A stretch of 64,000 nt of DNA from positions 94,220-158,219 of the forward strand of contig JAPLMQ010000302.1 of the NCBI GenBank assembly GCA_026386955.1, read 5' to 3'. Of this stretch, positions 16,333 through 27,826 are shown one piece after another. The notes beneath the pieces are model-generated. The model ran no database searches. It was not told the DNA's origin and saw only the letters and a list, made by a program, of their open reading frames with translations. This stretch comes from Planctomycetota bacterium (GTDB lineage: Bacteria > Planctomycetota > Phycisphaerae > Phycisphaerales > Phycisphaeraceae). Each line of letters opens with the position of its first letter. Position 1 is the stretch's first letter. The position numbers were made by a program, and so were the translations under genes.

Positions 16333-17607
16333 TCACGCCTTGAACATCTCCGCGACGCGGCGAAGTCCCGCGGCCAGCGCGTCGATCTCCCCGACCGTGT
16401 TGTAGGCCGCGACGGAGGCCCGCACTGTCGCGGGTAGGCCGAAGCGATCCATCACGGGCTGGGCGCAGTGGTGCCCCGCGCGGACGGCGATCCCGAGCCG
16501 GTCAAGCACGGTGCCTACGTCGTGCGGATGGACGTCCCCCAGAGTGAAGGAGATCGCCCCCGTCCTGTGTCGGGGCTCGCCGACGAGGCGCAGGCCAGGA
16601 ACGTCGCGCAGGACATCGGCCGCGTGGCCAAGCAAACATGACTCGTGCGCCGCCACGGCCTCGAGCCCGAGCGCCTGTAGGTAGTCGAGCGCCGCCGCGA
16701 GGCCGATCGCCCCGGCGATGTCGGGCGTGCCCGCCTCGAAGCGGTGGGGCACGTCGTTGTAGGTCGTCCCCGCGAACGAGACCGACTTGATCATGTCGCC
16801 CCCGCCTTGCCAAGGCGGCATCGCCTCAAGCAATTCGCCGCGTCCGTAGAGCGCGCCGATGCCCGTCGGGCCGTAGGCCTTGTGCCCGGAGAAGACGTAG
16901 AAGTCGCAGTCGAGCGCCGCCACGTCGATCGGCTTGTGGGCGATCGCCTGGGCCCCATCGACCAGCACCGCGGCGCCGACGTCGTGGACCAGGGCCGCCA
17001 ACTCGCGCACGGGGTTGACCGTGCCCAGCGCGTTGGAGACGTGCGTGAACGCCGCCAGGCGCGTGCGGGTCGTGACCAACTTCGCGAAGGCCTCGACGAT
17101 CAATTCCCCGCGGTCATCGATCGGCGCGACCACCAGCTCCGCCCCGGTCTGGGCGGCCAGCATCTGCCACGGCACGATGTTGGAGTGGTGCTCCATGTGC
17201 GTGATGAGGATCTGGTCGCGGGCCCGCACGTGCGTCCGCCCATAGGTCTGGGCGACGAGGTTGATGGCCTCGGTCGCCCCGCGGGTGAAGACGATGTTGC
17301 GAGCGTCGGGCGCGTGGAGGAAGTGGGCGACGGTGGCGCGGGCGCCCTCGTAGGCCTCGGTCGCCTCCTGGCTGAGCGTGTGCACGCCGCGGTGGACGTT
17401 GGCGTTGTGAGTCGTGTAGTAGCGATCTATCGCGTCGAGCACCGCGCGGGGCTTTTGCGTCGTCGCGGCGTTGTCGAGATAGATCAGTGGCCGGCCGTGG
17501 ATTTGCCGGGCGAGGATCGGGAAGTCGGCGCGCACTCGCTCGACGTCGAAAGTCCGCGAAGGCGGAGGCGAGGCCGGCGGCGCGGGCGTGGTGCGGGAGA
17601 CGGTCAT
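16333..17607 (-). CDS. sufS: Cysteine desulfurase SufS
   Basis: This 424-residue group II PLP enzyme releases sulfur from cysteine to an active-site persulfide for SufU and SufBCD. Lys243 in FSGHKAYGPTG binds PLP, His in THMEHHSN stacks on it, and Cys381 in RAGHHCAQPVM carries the persulfide. The ATG at 17607 overlaps the sufD stop in ATGA. The frame is open further upstream, but that extension lies inside sufD. The first 18 residues are a Pro/Ser-rich lead before FDVERVRADFPIL. The enzyme appears complete. Confidence 0.96.
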   Translation of the reverse strand: MTVSRTTPAPPASPPPSRTFDVERVRADFPILARQIHGRPLIYLDNAATTQKPRAVLDAIDRYYTTHNANVHRGVHTLSQEATEAYEGARATVAHFLHAPDARNIVFTRGATEAINLVAQTYGRTHVRARDQILITHMEHHSNIVPWQMLAAQTGAELVVAPIDDRGELIVEAFAKLVTTRTRLAAFTHVSNALGTVNPVRELAALVHDVGAAVLVDGAQAIAHKPIDVAALDCDFYVFSGHKAYGPTGIGALYGRGELLEAMPPWQGGGDMIKSVSFAGTTYNDVPHRFEAGTPDIAGAIGLAAALDYLQALGLEAVAAHESCLLGHAADVLRDVPGLRLVGEPRHRTGAISFTLGDVHPHDVGTVLDRLGIAVRAGHHCAQPVMDRFGLPATVRASVAAYNTVGEIDALAAGLRRVAEMFKA

Positions 17608-19046
17608 GGCTGGGGTTCTCCACTCTGGGCCAGGCCTCGGAGGATTTCTGGCCGGGGGAGGCGACGGATCAATTCGGCCTCGAGCGCCTCGCGGACCGGC
17701 GCGAGGGCCATGCGCTCCAAGCTCTCGTTGGCGAAGGCGAAGATGAGCATCGCGCGGGCGGCCTGGGGGTCGATCCCGCGCGAGCGCAGATAGAAGAGTG
17801 CTTGGGTGTCGAGCCGGCCCGTCGTCGCGCCGTGCGTGCACTTCACGTCGTCGGCGTGGATCTCCAACTGCGGCTGGACGTCGACGCGGGCGTCGTCGGA
17901 GAGCACCAGGTTCCGGCTGGTCTGCTTGGCGTCGGTCTTCTGCGCGCCGGGGCGGACGACGATGCGCCCAGTGAAGACGCCGCGCGATCGGCCGTCGAGG
18001 ATGCCCTTGTAGAACTGCCGGCTGGCGCAGTTCGGCGACGCGTGGACGACGCGCATGTGGTTGTCGAGTTGCTGGCGATCCCTCCCGACGAATAGGCCGT
18101 TGATCAGCAAGTCACAACCCTCGCCGGCGAGTTCGATGCGCACGTTGTTGCGCACCAGGGCGCCGCCGAGGAGAGCGGAATGGGACTCGAACCGGCTCCC
18201 GCGCTCCTGCCGGACGGCGAGGGTCGAGACGTTGAAGGCCCGCGGGCCCTCGTTCTCGAGGAAGTAGTGAGCCACACGCGCGTCGGGCCCGACGGCGATC
18301 TCGGTGACGGCGTTGGTCCAGTGGGGTCGCGAGTCGGCTTCCGCGTCTGCGCTCGCCGGGGCGTCGAGCGCGACGTAATGCTCGACGATGTCGAGCCGGC
18401 TCCCGGCGCGGGCGAAGACCAGATTGCGCGGGTGCGTGACCCGCCCCGCCGACGCGGGGCCGGCGATGTTGAGCAGGTGGATCGGGTGGGGCTGGTCGAA
18501 CCCGCGGGGCACGATGATGACCGCGCCCCGCGCGAGGAACGCGGCGTTGAGCGCGCTGAAGGCATCCTGCTCGTCGAGCATCTCGTCCAGGTGGTCGAGC
18601 AGCCCGGCAGGATCGTCGCGCAGGGACTGCGCCAGGTCGGTCACGGTCAGGCTCGAAGGGTCCTCGGCTCCGGGCCCGTCGATCCTGGAGAGATCGGGGC
18701 GGTGGTGCCCGTCCACGAAGACGACCAACGGGCCTTCGAGCCCGCGCGGACGCAGGCGGGCGACGTCTTCCGCGGTGACGATGGACGCGGCGTGGGGCGT
18801 GGTTGAGGAGAGGTCGCCCGCGGTCGGGGAGGCCTCGTCGTGCGTGAACCGGCCTTCGATCAGCGGGCGGAGGTTGGTGAACCGCCAATCCTCGTGGGTC
18901 GACGTCGGGAAGCCCAGCGCGGCGAATCGCTCCATCGCGCGCTGCCGCAGCGGGCGGAGCAGGTCCGCGCCGGGGCCGACGGCGGATTGCAGCCGATCGA
19001 AGTCGGCGGCGATGGTGTCGAGGGGTTGTGCCATCGTGAGTGTCAT
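17604..19046 (-). CDS. sufD: Fe-S cluster assembly protein SufD
   Basis: This 480-residue beta-helix protein pairs with SufB on SufC. N-terminal THEDWRFTNLRPL and the C-terminal run KTDAKQTSRNLVLSDDARVD, then KCTHGATTGRLD and YLRSRGI are the conserved SufD blocks. His in CTHGAT corresponds to the cluster-building residue at the SufB-SufD interface. ATG 19046 follows GGAA. A TTG start 30 bases upstream is possible but weaker. It ends in ATGA overlap with sufS. It is longer than many SufD proteins because of an acidic Ser/Thr-rich stretch near residues 65-150. Confidence 0.94.
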   Translation of the reverse strand: MTLTMAQPLDTIAADFDRLQSAVGPGADLLRPLRQRAMERFAALGFPTSTHEDWRFTNLRPLIEGRFTHDEASPTAGDLSSTTPHAASIVTAEDVARLRPRGLEGPLVVFVDGHHRPDLSRIDGPGAEDPSSLTVTDLAQSLRDDPAGLLDHLDEMLDEQDAFSALNAAFLARGAVIIVPRGFDQPHPIHLLNIAGPASAGRVTHPRNLVFARAGSRLDIVEHYVALDAPASADAEADSRPHWTNAVTEIAVGPDARVAHYFLENEGPRAFNVSTLAVRQERGSRFESHSALLGGALVRNNVRIELAGEGCDLLINGLFVGRDRQQLDNHMRVVHASPNCASRQFYKGILDGRSRGVFTGRIVVRPGAQKTDAKQTSRNLVLSDDARVDVQPQLEIHADDVKCTHGATTGRLDTQALFYLRSRGIDPQAARAMLIFAFANESLERMALAPVREALEAELIRRLPRPEILRGLAQSGEPQP

Positions 19047-19096
19047 GTCGGGTTCCGATCGCATGCGGTTTCCCAACGGCCATTCAGCATGTCAGG

Positions 19097-19858
<762 letters not shown>

Positions 19859-19905
19859 GGGGGCGTTCCGTTTACGTTGGGACTTCCGCGTCGCGACGGG
19901 GCCTT

Positions 19906-21399
<1,494 letters not shown>

Positions 21400-21539
21400 C
21401 GCGCGGCCTCCGTGAGGCGATGTGCGGGCGAGGAGGCGGCGCTTGCAGCGGGGTCTCGAGTCGTCCGCCCGAGGGGGACAGTTGATCCTAGGTCGCAACT
21501 GGGCCGGAATCGCGGCCAGGAAGGGGTCGGGGCGTCGAA

Positions 21540-24245
21540 TTAGCGAAAAATGCGCGCTACGCCGTCCGAGGTGGTGACGATGATCTCGGATCGCCCGTCG
21601 CCGTCGACGTCGGCGGCGATGAGGTCGACCACCTCGGCGTGCAGGTCGATCTCCCAGAGCAGACGCGGCTGGTTCGCGACAAGGCCCACGGCGAGGAGTT
21701 GCCCGGTGGAGAGGCCGACGATGAATTCGTCATTGCCGTCGCCGTCGAGGTCGCAGGCGATGACGGTGTTGCTGGGGAGGAGCGGCCGGGCGAGGTCGAG
21801 CGTGGCGCGGGTCTCGAGCGTGAGCGTGTCGATCCACTCGAAGCGCCCCGCGCGGTGGATGACGCCCAGGTCCCAGCGCTTGTCGGCTCGGCGGGCGACG
21901 CAGGCGTGGGCGAAGTAATAGTCGTAGACGCCCGCGAAGGCGCGACGGGCGACGCGGTTGCCCTGGGCGTCGCAGACCTCGAAGGCGCTGAAGCCCGGGG
22001 CCATGACCATGCGCGTCTCGCCCGCGGGGCCGAACGGGCCGACGATCGGCAGGGCGTGGGCCGCGCCGTTGTCGCGTCCGGGGATGGTGTCATGCCACGC
22101 CTGGGCGAAGAGCTTCGAGCGGCCGTCGAGCTGGTAGATCGCCTGCCGGCCGTGGTCGTCGAGGAGAAGATCGGGCTGGCCGTCGCCGTCGAGGTCGAAG
22201 ATGGCGGGCGGGTGGGGGCAGGTGCCGTGGTCGCGGTCGAGCCAAAGTTGCTTGCCGCCCGCGTCGTAGAGGGCGGCGGCGACGGTGTCGCGCCCGGTGA
22301 CGAGGCTGACGAAGAGGCGCATTTCACCGGCGACGGTGAAGGGGACGAGGGCGGACTGGAAGGAGCCGCGGCGTTGGGGCGGGAAGGGGAGGTCGATGCG
22401 GGTTGGCGGGACGCTCGCGGAGTCGCCGGCGGGGTTGCGGTAGACCAGAACGGCGTTGTCGGTGGGGTGGAGGGCGCAGAGGACGCGCCGGCCACCGCGA
22501 GCGATCCAGAGCGAAGGCTGGGTGCCGCTGACGCGCCAGGGGTTGCGGAGTCGGCCGGGGTGGGCGAGGTCGGGCATGCCGCCGGTGATCGTGCCGTTGG
22601 AGAGCCAGAGGACGAGTTCGCGATGGTTGGAGGAGCGATCGGCGGAAGGGCCGGTGAGGGTGGCGAGCACTGCGGGCTTGGGGGATTCGTCGCTGCCGGG
22701 GAGACGGAGGTCGAAGGGGACGGTGTTCGGTGCTGAAGTTTCGCTCGCGCCTTCGAGGATGACGCGGGCGGCGCGGGTGAGGGTGGCCGGAGCGAGCCGG
22801 GATTGGCCATGCTGCAGCGCCAACAGCTGCGGGCGGTCGGGTGCGTCGCCGGCGAGGAGCAGGACGGGGCCGCTGGGCGAAGTTGTGTGGATCGGCTCGC
22901 GGCGCTCGCCGTAGTTCGCGCCCGGGTAGGGCGTGGGCGTGCCACTGCTGATCATGCGCGTCACCGGTGCCGCGTGGTCGACCGACGCGACGACGCGCCC
23001 GGTCTTCCCTTCGCGGGCCTCGAGCAAGGCGGGCCCGGAGGCGTCGCGCTGGCGGGCCTCGCCGACGATCACGCGCGGGAGGGTGTCGTCGCCCAGCTTG
23101 AAGCAGCCCCAGAAGTAGCGGTCCGGCCAATCTTGCAGCGGCTTCGTGTCGCCCACGAGCGGGTCGAGCACGAGCGTGTGCCAGCGGCCGTCGCCGGTCT
23201 GGTTGAAGAGACTCAGGACCACTTCGGGTTTGCCGTCGCCGTCGAGGTCGGCCACGGAGGTCGCGGCCGGGTGAAGCTCGCGGTGGTCCTCGGGGAAGTC
23301 CTTCTCGACGAAGCGCGACCAGCCGTGGCGGAGGGCCTTGCCCGCGTCGTTGCGGATCACGGCGAAGTATTCCTCCACGCGGAAAGGCGCGATGAAGAGG
23401 TCGAGGAACCCGTCGCCGTAGAGGTCGACGAGCTGGACTTGGCCGTACGGGCGGCCGGTGTCCTCCGGCGCGCCGGTGATGGGGTAATGGAGATCGAACT
23501 TGACTTTGCCGGAGTTGGCGTCGACGACGGCGACGTAGGAGGGCTTGGTGACGAGGACCAAGTCGTCGCGGCCGTCGTTGTCCATGTCGCCCAGGGCGAG
23601 GAGCGGGCCGAAGTTGGCGTAGTAGCGCGGGGCGTAGTCCTGCTCCCAGAGGAGGCGCGGCTCGCGGGCGGCGGGGGAGTCCCACTGGAAGCAGAGGCAG
23701 CGGGTCGAGTTGGTGGGGGCGAGGAAGAGGCGGAAGCCGTCGCCCGCCGGCGCGGCGATGGCGCCGATGAAGCCTTGGTCGAAGAGGCGCTGCCAGAGGA
23801 CCGAGCCGGTGGCGGCGTCGATGAGCGTCACGCCGCTGAGGCCCCAGCGGGCGAGGATGCGCGGGCCGGCGGGCGTCGGCCAGATCGCGAGCACTTGGTT
23901 CGGGCCCAGGAGCGGCTGGGGCCAGAGGGCGCTGCCGTCGGCGTTGAGGAGGCGCATCTGCCAATTGCGCTGGACGAGAAAGCAGGGCCGGCCCGCGACC
24001 TCGATGGGGCGGATGGCGGAGGGCGCGGCCGACGCATGGCCGTAGGACCAGATCTCGCGCGGGCGGTCGAGGCCGTGGCCGGGCAGGTCGGCCCGGCTGG
24101 TGTTCTGGTCGTCCTTGTTGGGCCGGAGCCAGAGGCCGGAGGTCGGGTCGGGAAGCGGACTGGAGGTCGGGGCTTGGGTCATGGAGGAATTCTTCCCGGC
24201 AGCGCACCCAGGCGAGGTGGAGGCGACGGCTAGCGCGATGAGCAA
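21540..24245 (-). CDS. FG-GAP/VCBS-type beta-propeller protein, exported; start unclear
   Basis: At 901 residues from TTG 24245, the protein holds many FG-GAP-like calcium-binding repeats: [40 protein letters not shown] and [10 protein letters not shown], which predict a secreted propeller. The TTG lies in the middle of a hydrophobic signal segment. In-frame codons upstream (to 24281) would add a normal positively charged n-region ahead of it. No ATG/GTG/TTG is available there, but ATC at 24281 sits eight bases after GAGGAG. A lipobox-like SPGC follows the hydrophobic stretch. The true start is therefore probably 24281 or the gene is mutated. The function is unknown; cell-surface recognition or binding is an inference. 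Confidence 0.75.
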   Translation of the reverse strand: MLIALAVASTSPGCAAGKNSSMTQAPTSSPLPDPTSGLWLRPNKDDQNTSRADLPGHGLDRPREIWSYGHASAAPSAIRPIEVAGRPCFLVQRNWQMRLLNADGSALWPQPLLGPNQVLAIWPTPAGPRILARWGLSGVTLIDAATGSVLWQRLFDQGFIGAIAAPAGDGFRLFLAPTNSTRCLCFQWDSPAAREPRLLWEQDYAPRYYANFGPLLALGDMDNDGRDDLVLVTKPSYVAVVDANSGKVKFDLHYPITGAPEDTGRPYGQVQLVDLYGDGFLDLFIAPFRVEEYFAVIRNDAGKALRHGWSRFVEKDFPEDHRELHPAATSVADLDGDGKPEVVLSLFNQTGDGRWHTLVLDPLVGDTKPLQDWPDRYFWGCFKLGDDTLPRVIVGEARQRDASGPALLEAREGKTGRVVASVDHAAPVTRMISSGTPTPYPGANYGERREPIHTTSPSGPVLLLAGDAPDRPQLLALQHGQSRLAPATLTRAARVILEGASETSAPNTVPFDLRLPGSDESPKPAVLATLTGPSADRSSNHRELVLWLSNGTITGGMPDLAHPGRLRNPWRVSGTQPSLWIARGGRRVLCALHPTDNAVLVYRNPAGDSASVPPTRIDLPFPPQRRGSFQSALVPFTVAGEMRLFVSLVTGRDTVAAALYDAGGKQLWLDRDHGTCPHPPAIFDLDGDGQPDLLLDDHGRQAIYQLDGRSKLFAQAWHDTIPGRDNGAAHALPIVGPFGPAGETRMVMAPGFSAFEVCDAQGNRVARRAFAGVYDYYFAHACVARRADKRWDLGVIHRAGRFEWIDTLTLETRATLDLARPLLPSNTVIACDLDGDGNDEFIVGLSTGQLLAVGLVANQPRLLWEIDLHAEVVDLIAADVDGDGRSEIIVTTSDGVARIFR

Positions 24246-24302
24246 CGCCAGCCCGACGAGGATTGTTCGCGTGGTGTCGATGGGCGCGGCTCCTCAGTCC
24301 AT

Positions 24303-25091
24303 CGCCTCGGCGAGGCGGCCCGGGACGATAACCACTGTCGCATGCGTGCGATGGTCGTCAACCGCAAGAGAGCGATTCGAGGGCATTGTCTATGGTTATT
24401 GGACCTTGGTCGACGGCGGGAGCGACGAGTCCAGAAATCCATCCTTATGAGAAGCCGGGAGGCCGAATCAGCCGCCTGAGGCCGGCTCCGTCAACGCCGC
24501 TTACGCCTAGAAGCGGGCGGGGTAAGGCATGTTGATATCCTGTTGATCATTCGGTGAGAGCAAAAGAAGTTAGAGTGATTCCAGTTTGTCTTAAGCGGCG
24601 TGATGATCGGTATAAGCATTGACAATGATTATGGTTGCGATCCAATATGACCCCTTCAGGCCAGTGGTTCGCGATTGGGCATCGATGAAGCTGATTCGCA
24701 GGAAGAATGTGCATAACGCCGAACCCGGAGTGGGTTGGAGGAATACAATCCTTTTAGGAGAGGCTTTGGATCGTAGGCGCAGCGAGGAGCGGGAGATATG
24801 ATTATCGGTCCGGCTGGTTCGGCGCTTTGGGCATCTTGGGTTGACGGGTGAAAATAGGACCTAAGCGGCCACACGGAGCGCGGATCAAGCCGACTTGCGG
24901 TCGGCCGATGGAAGAGATGAGCCTGGGCCGACCAGATTCAACCCAGGGGGCGGTCGATGTACACCGGGAAATCTGCCGATAGTCCGGGTTAGCGGTGCGC
25001 CGCCGACATCGGGCGCTCCGTCTTGCCCGGAGCGTCGTCGAGCGCGCGCCGGCCGGCGTTGCGACCGGGATGTCGCATGACAGGGACGTGT
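24303..25091. other. Gene-free gap, AT-richer than its surroundings
   Basis: About 800 bases carry no convincing gene. From about 24520 to 24860 the composition is visibly AT-richer than neighbouring genes. A 60-codon open frame at 24619-24801 has no ribosome site or recognisable sequence. Near 25014-25034 is a perfect CGCTCCG/CGGAGCG hairpin. The segment presumably contains the promoter of the exosortase operon. Confidence 0.6.
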
Positions 25092-25120
25092 CCCGAGACG
25101 TCGTGTCTCGGGGATTTGTT
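25092..25120 (+). promoter_or_regulatory. Hairpin directly ahead of the exosortase operon
   Basis: Perfect eight-base-pair stem CCCGAGAC/GTCTCGGG (25092-25099 and 25105-25112) with a five-base loop is followed by GATTTGTT and then AGGGG, the ribosome site of the first gene. It could be an attenuator or a leader structure controlling translation. Confidence 0.45.
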
Positions 25121-25130
25121 AGGGGCATGC

Positions 25131-26138
25131 ATGCCAGGGAACGTGGCGATGGAGGCCGCGAAAAACGACTTGAAGCCGGGCGAGCCATCGCCGGCGTCGG
25201 CTGCCACGAGCGCCGCGGCCATGCCATTGGCGGCGCGCGAGGCGCTCGGCCGGCTCCGCGCGGTCATCCTGCTCGGCGGGTCGGTCCGCACAGGTCGCCT
25301 CGCCTCCTCGATCGGGCGCTCGGTCCTCGACCTTCCGGTCGAGGAGAAGAAGAGCGTCCTCGACCTTTGGCAGGCTCAGGCCGCCCACCTCGCCTCGATG
25401 CTCGGCCTCCGCGGGCTGCCCGTGCGCGTCTTCATCGACCAAGCCTCGGAGATGCCCCGCCCCGCGCGGTCGGTGCCCGAGGTCAACGTCCAACTCGAGC
25501 GCGACCCGCTCGACTTCCGCGGGACCGCGGGCGTCCTGCACGACCATTCGCGCGTCTATGAGGCGAACGACCTGATGCTCGTGGGCAACGCCGCCCAGAT
25601 CCTGCTCGAGCCGCTGCCCGACTTGGCCGCGGGGCTGGTGCTCAAGGGCGGGGCCGTCAGCCTCGTCGCCCACGACGACGGCATCCCCAGCGGTTTGATG
25701 CTGATCCGCCGCGACTGCCTCGACGACATCAAGCCCATGGGCTTCGTCGACCTCAAGGAGCAGGCGCTCCCCGCGATCGCCGCGAAGCACGGCGTGGGCG
25801 TCATGCGCCGCTCGAGCCCGACGGGCCTGCCCATCCGCACGCTCGACGACTACATCAGCGCGCTGCAGCACTACCACCGCCGGCTGGCGGGCATCGTCGA
25901 CGACGACCCGATGGCGGAGGAATGGCGCACCAGCTTCTCGCTGGTCGAGGAGGGCGCGACGGTCGCCCCGGGCGCGCGCGTCCACGACTCGGTCGTGCTG
26001 CGCGGCGGCCGGCTGGAGAAGTCGGCCGTGGCCGTGCATTCGGTGATCTGCCCGGGCGGCGTCGTGCCGGCGGGTGGGATGGCGGTCAACCAAGTCGTCG
26101 CCGGGCCCGACGTGCGCCCCTCCAGGAGCCAGGCGTGA
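25131..26138 (+). CDS. Degenerate sugar nucleotidyltransferase-like protein of the exosortase locus
   Basis: This 335-residue protein starts at ATG 25131 (AGGGG upstream; ATG 25149 is an alternative). The N-terminal half follows the layout of NDP-sugar pyrophosphorylases (AVILLGGSVRTGRLASSIGRS) but lacks the canonical G-x-G-T-R-L-x-P-L-T signature and its catalytic Arg/Lys spacing. The C-terminus (about 285-325) has hexapeptide-like turns (VEEGATVAPGARVHDSVVL, VICPGGVVPAGG) of a left-handed beta-helix. It may be a non-catalytic regulator or a divergent transferase for polysaccharide precursors. It overlaps the exosortase gene in GTGA, so the two are surely co-translated. Confidence 0.72.
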   Translation: MPGNVAMEAAKNDLKPGEPSPASAATSAAAMPLAAREALGRLRAVILLGGSVRTGRLASSIGRSVLDLPVEEKKSVLDLWQAQAAHLASMLGLRGLPVRVFIDQASEMPRPARSVPEVNVQLERDPLDFRGTAGVLHDHSRVYEANDLMLVGNAAQILLEPLPDLAAGLVLKGGAVSLVAHDDGIPSGLMLIRRDCLDDIKPMGFVDLKEQALPAIAAKHGVGVMRRSSPTGLPIRTLDDYISALQHYHRRLAGIVDDDPMAEEWRTSFSLVEEGATVAPGARVHDSVVLRGGRLEKSAVAVHSVICPGGVVPAGGMAVNQVVAGPDVRPSRSQA

Positions 26139-27013
26139 TCCCCCGCACCTTCTCCCGCAACGGCTGGACCATCTGGCACCTTCTGGGCGCCCTCGCGATG
26201 CTCGCGCTGGGCGTCTGGATCACGCGCGACGCGTGGCAGGACATGTACCGCATCGCCAGCCGCGACGAGGAATCGACCCACATCTTCCTCGTGCCCCTGG
26301 TCGCCGCGTGGCTGGTCTTCGTTCGCCGCGGCCGCCTGCGGCTCTGCCTGCCGCGCGGAGCCTGGCTGGGCCCGGTCATCATCGTCGTGGGCTGGCTGAT
26401 CCACAGCGTCGGCGACCTGCACATGATCCAGTCGTTCTATCACGGCGGGGCGGTGCTCGTCGCCGTCGGATGCGTCCTCTCCGTCACCGGGTCCGACATC
26501 TTCCTGCGCTTCATGCCCGCGTTCGCGGTGCTGGTCTTCCTCGTGCCCGTCCCCGGCAGCGTGAGGCAGCAGATCGCCATCCCGCTCCAGACCCACACCG
26601 CCAAGGTCACGCAGGTGCTCTTTGAGCTGGCCGACCTCCCCGTGGGCATCTCGGGCAACGTCCTGTCGATCAACGGCGTGGAGGTCGCCATCGCGGAGGC
26701 CTGCAACGGGCTGCGCATGGTCTTCGCGCTGGTGCTGGTCTCCTACGCCTTCGCCTTCGGCACGCCCCTGCGCTCCTACGTGCGGGTCCTGATCCTGGTG
26801 GCCAGCCCCGCCTCCGCGGTCGCCTGCAACGTCGTCCGGCTGCTGCCGACGGTCTGGCTCTACGGGTATTACCCCTCGATCGCCGACAAGTTCCACGACA
26901 TCAGCGGATGGGTCATGCTCCCCCTCGCGTTCTTCCTGCTCTTGGGCGTCATCCGCGTCCTGCGATGGGCGCTGGTGCCCGTGACGCACTACACGCTCGC
27001 ATACGAGTATTGA
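26135..27013 (+). CDS. Exosortase (Xrt family), transpeptidase-like sorting enzyme
   Basis: This 292-residue integral membrane protein with about eight spans starts at GTG 26135, with AGGAG upstream, overlapping the previous stop. The catalytic triad of exosortases is present: Cys190 in AEACNGLRM, Arg235 in CNVVRLLPT and His254 in DKFHDISGW. It should recognise short C-terminal tripartite tails (motif, membrane span, basic end), cleave them and help anchor or export the protein together with exopolysaccharide. Candidate substrates lie at 34782 and 35884. The downstream EpsI-like gene, sugar transferase and TPR gene complete the usual partner set. I do not assign a numbered Xrt subtype. Confidence 0.93.
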   Translation: MIPRTFSRNGWTIWHLLGALAMLALGVWITRDAWQDMYRIASRDEESTHIFLVPLVAAWLVFVRRGRLRLCLPRGAWLGPVIIVVGWLIHSVGDLHMIQSFYHGGAVLVAVGCVLSVTGSDIFLRFMPAFAVLVFLVPVPGSVRQQIAIPLQTHTAKVTQVLFELADLPVGISGNVLSINGVEVAIAEACNGLRMVFALVLVSYAFAFGTPLRSYVRVLILVASPASAVACNVVRLLPTVWLYGYYPSIADKFHDISGWVMLPLAFFLLLGVIRVLRWALVPVTHYTLAYEY

Positions 27014-27084
27014 CGTTTGCCGATTGTGGCTGGTCGAGGCTGGCGCCCCTGCCTCCTCGTGAGTGATTCAGATCGGAGTCTGGC

Positions 27085-27768
27085 ATGCGGGACAAGCTGG
27101 CGCATCAAATCGGCGTGCCGATCCTCGCGCTGTTGGTGCTGGGGGGCATGGCGGCGGAGAAGCGCCTTCTCCACGCGCCCGCCGGCGACTCCGACGCCTA
27201 CCACGACCGCGTGCTGGCGGTCAGCGAAAACATCCCGATGAACGTCGATGGGTATGTCGGGCACAACGAGACCATCCTTCCCGCGGCCGTGGCGCTCCTC
27301 CGCCCCAACGTCATCTTCAACAGGCGGTACGACAACCGCGAGGCCCGACTCTCGGCCACGCTCCTGCTCGTGCAATGCCGCGACGCGCGGGACATCCTGG
27401 GCCACTACCCGCCGGTCTGCTACCCCGCCCACGGTTGGGTCCAGGAGAACGCCGTCCCGCGCGACTGGAGCATCGACGGGATGGAGATCCACGGGATGGA
27501 ATACACCTTCGCCGCCAATTCGCCCACCAAGTCCGGGCGCATCACGATCCTGGATTTCATGCTCCTGCCCGCGGGCGGGACGGTGCGCGACATGAAGGGC
27601 GTGATCACCGCCGCCGGGGACTCCCGCCGCAAGCTCTTCGGGGCCGGGCAGGTACAGGTCGTCATGGACGCCGACATGGGCCCCGAGGACCGCGAGGCGG
27701 TCTTCAAGACGCTCATCACCGCCGCCGGGCCGACGCTCAAGGCGATCATGGCCGGGGAATCCAAGTGA
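27085..27768 (+). CDS. EpsI-like exosortase-associated protein (DUF3485)
   Basis: This 227-residue protein has one N-terminal membrane segment (about 8-24) and an extracytoplasmic domain. EpsI-family proteins are fused to or encoded beside exosortases and are needed for polysaccharide and sorting functions by an unknown mechanism. Family-like marks are YDNREARLSATLLLVQCRD, HYPPVCYPAHGW with a conserved cysteine, and the C-terminal VQVVMDADM. ATG 27085 has GGAG ten bases upstream. It lies 71 bases after the exosortase. Confidence 0.85.
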   Translation: MRDKLAHQIGVPILALLVLGGMAAEKRLLHAPAGDSDAYHDRVLAVSENIPMNVDGYVGHNETILPAAVALLRPNVIFNRRYDNREARLSATLLLVQCRDARDILGHYPPVCYPAHGWVQENAVPRDWSIDGMEIHGMEYTFAANSPTKSGRITILDFMLLPAGGTVRDMKGVITAAGDSRRKLFGAGQVQVVMDADMGPEDREAVFKTLITAAGPTLKAIMAGESK

Positions 27769-27826
27769 ACCGTCCGTCCATCCGCCCCGCCGCCCCCCTC
27801 GGGCCGTGGGCCAAGGAAACCGCTTC

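Noticed and set aside
24619..24801. A 60-codon open frame in the gap before the exosortase operon
   Set aside because: No ribosome site, no recognisable sequence, and the gap is AT-rich so chance frames are expected to be short like this one.
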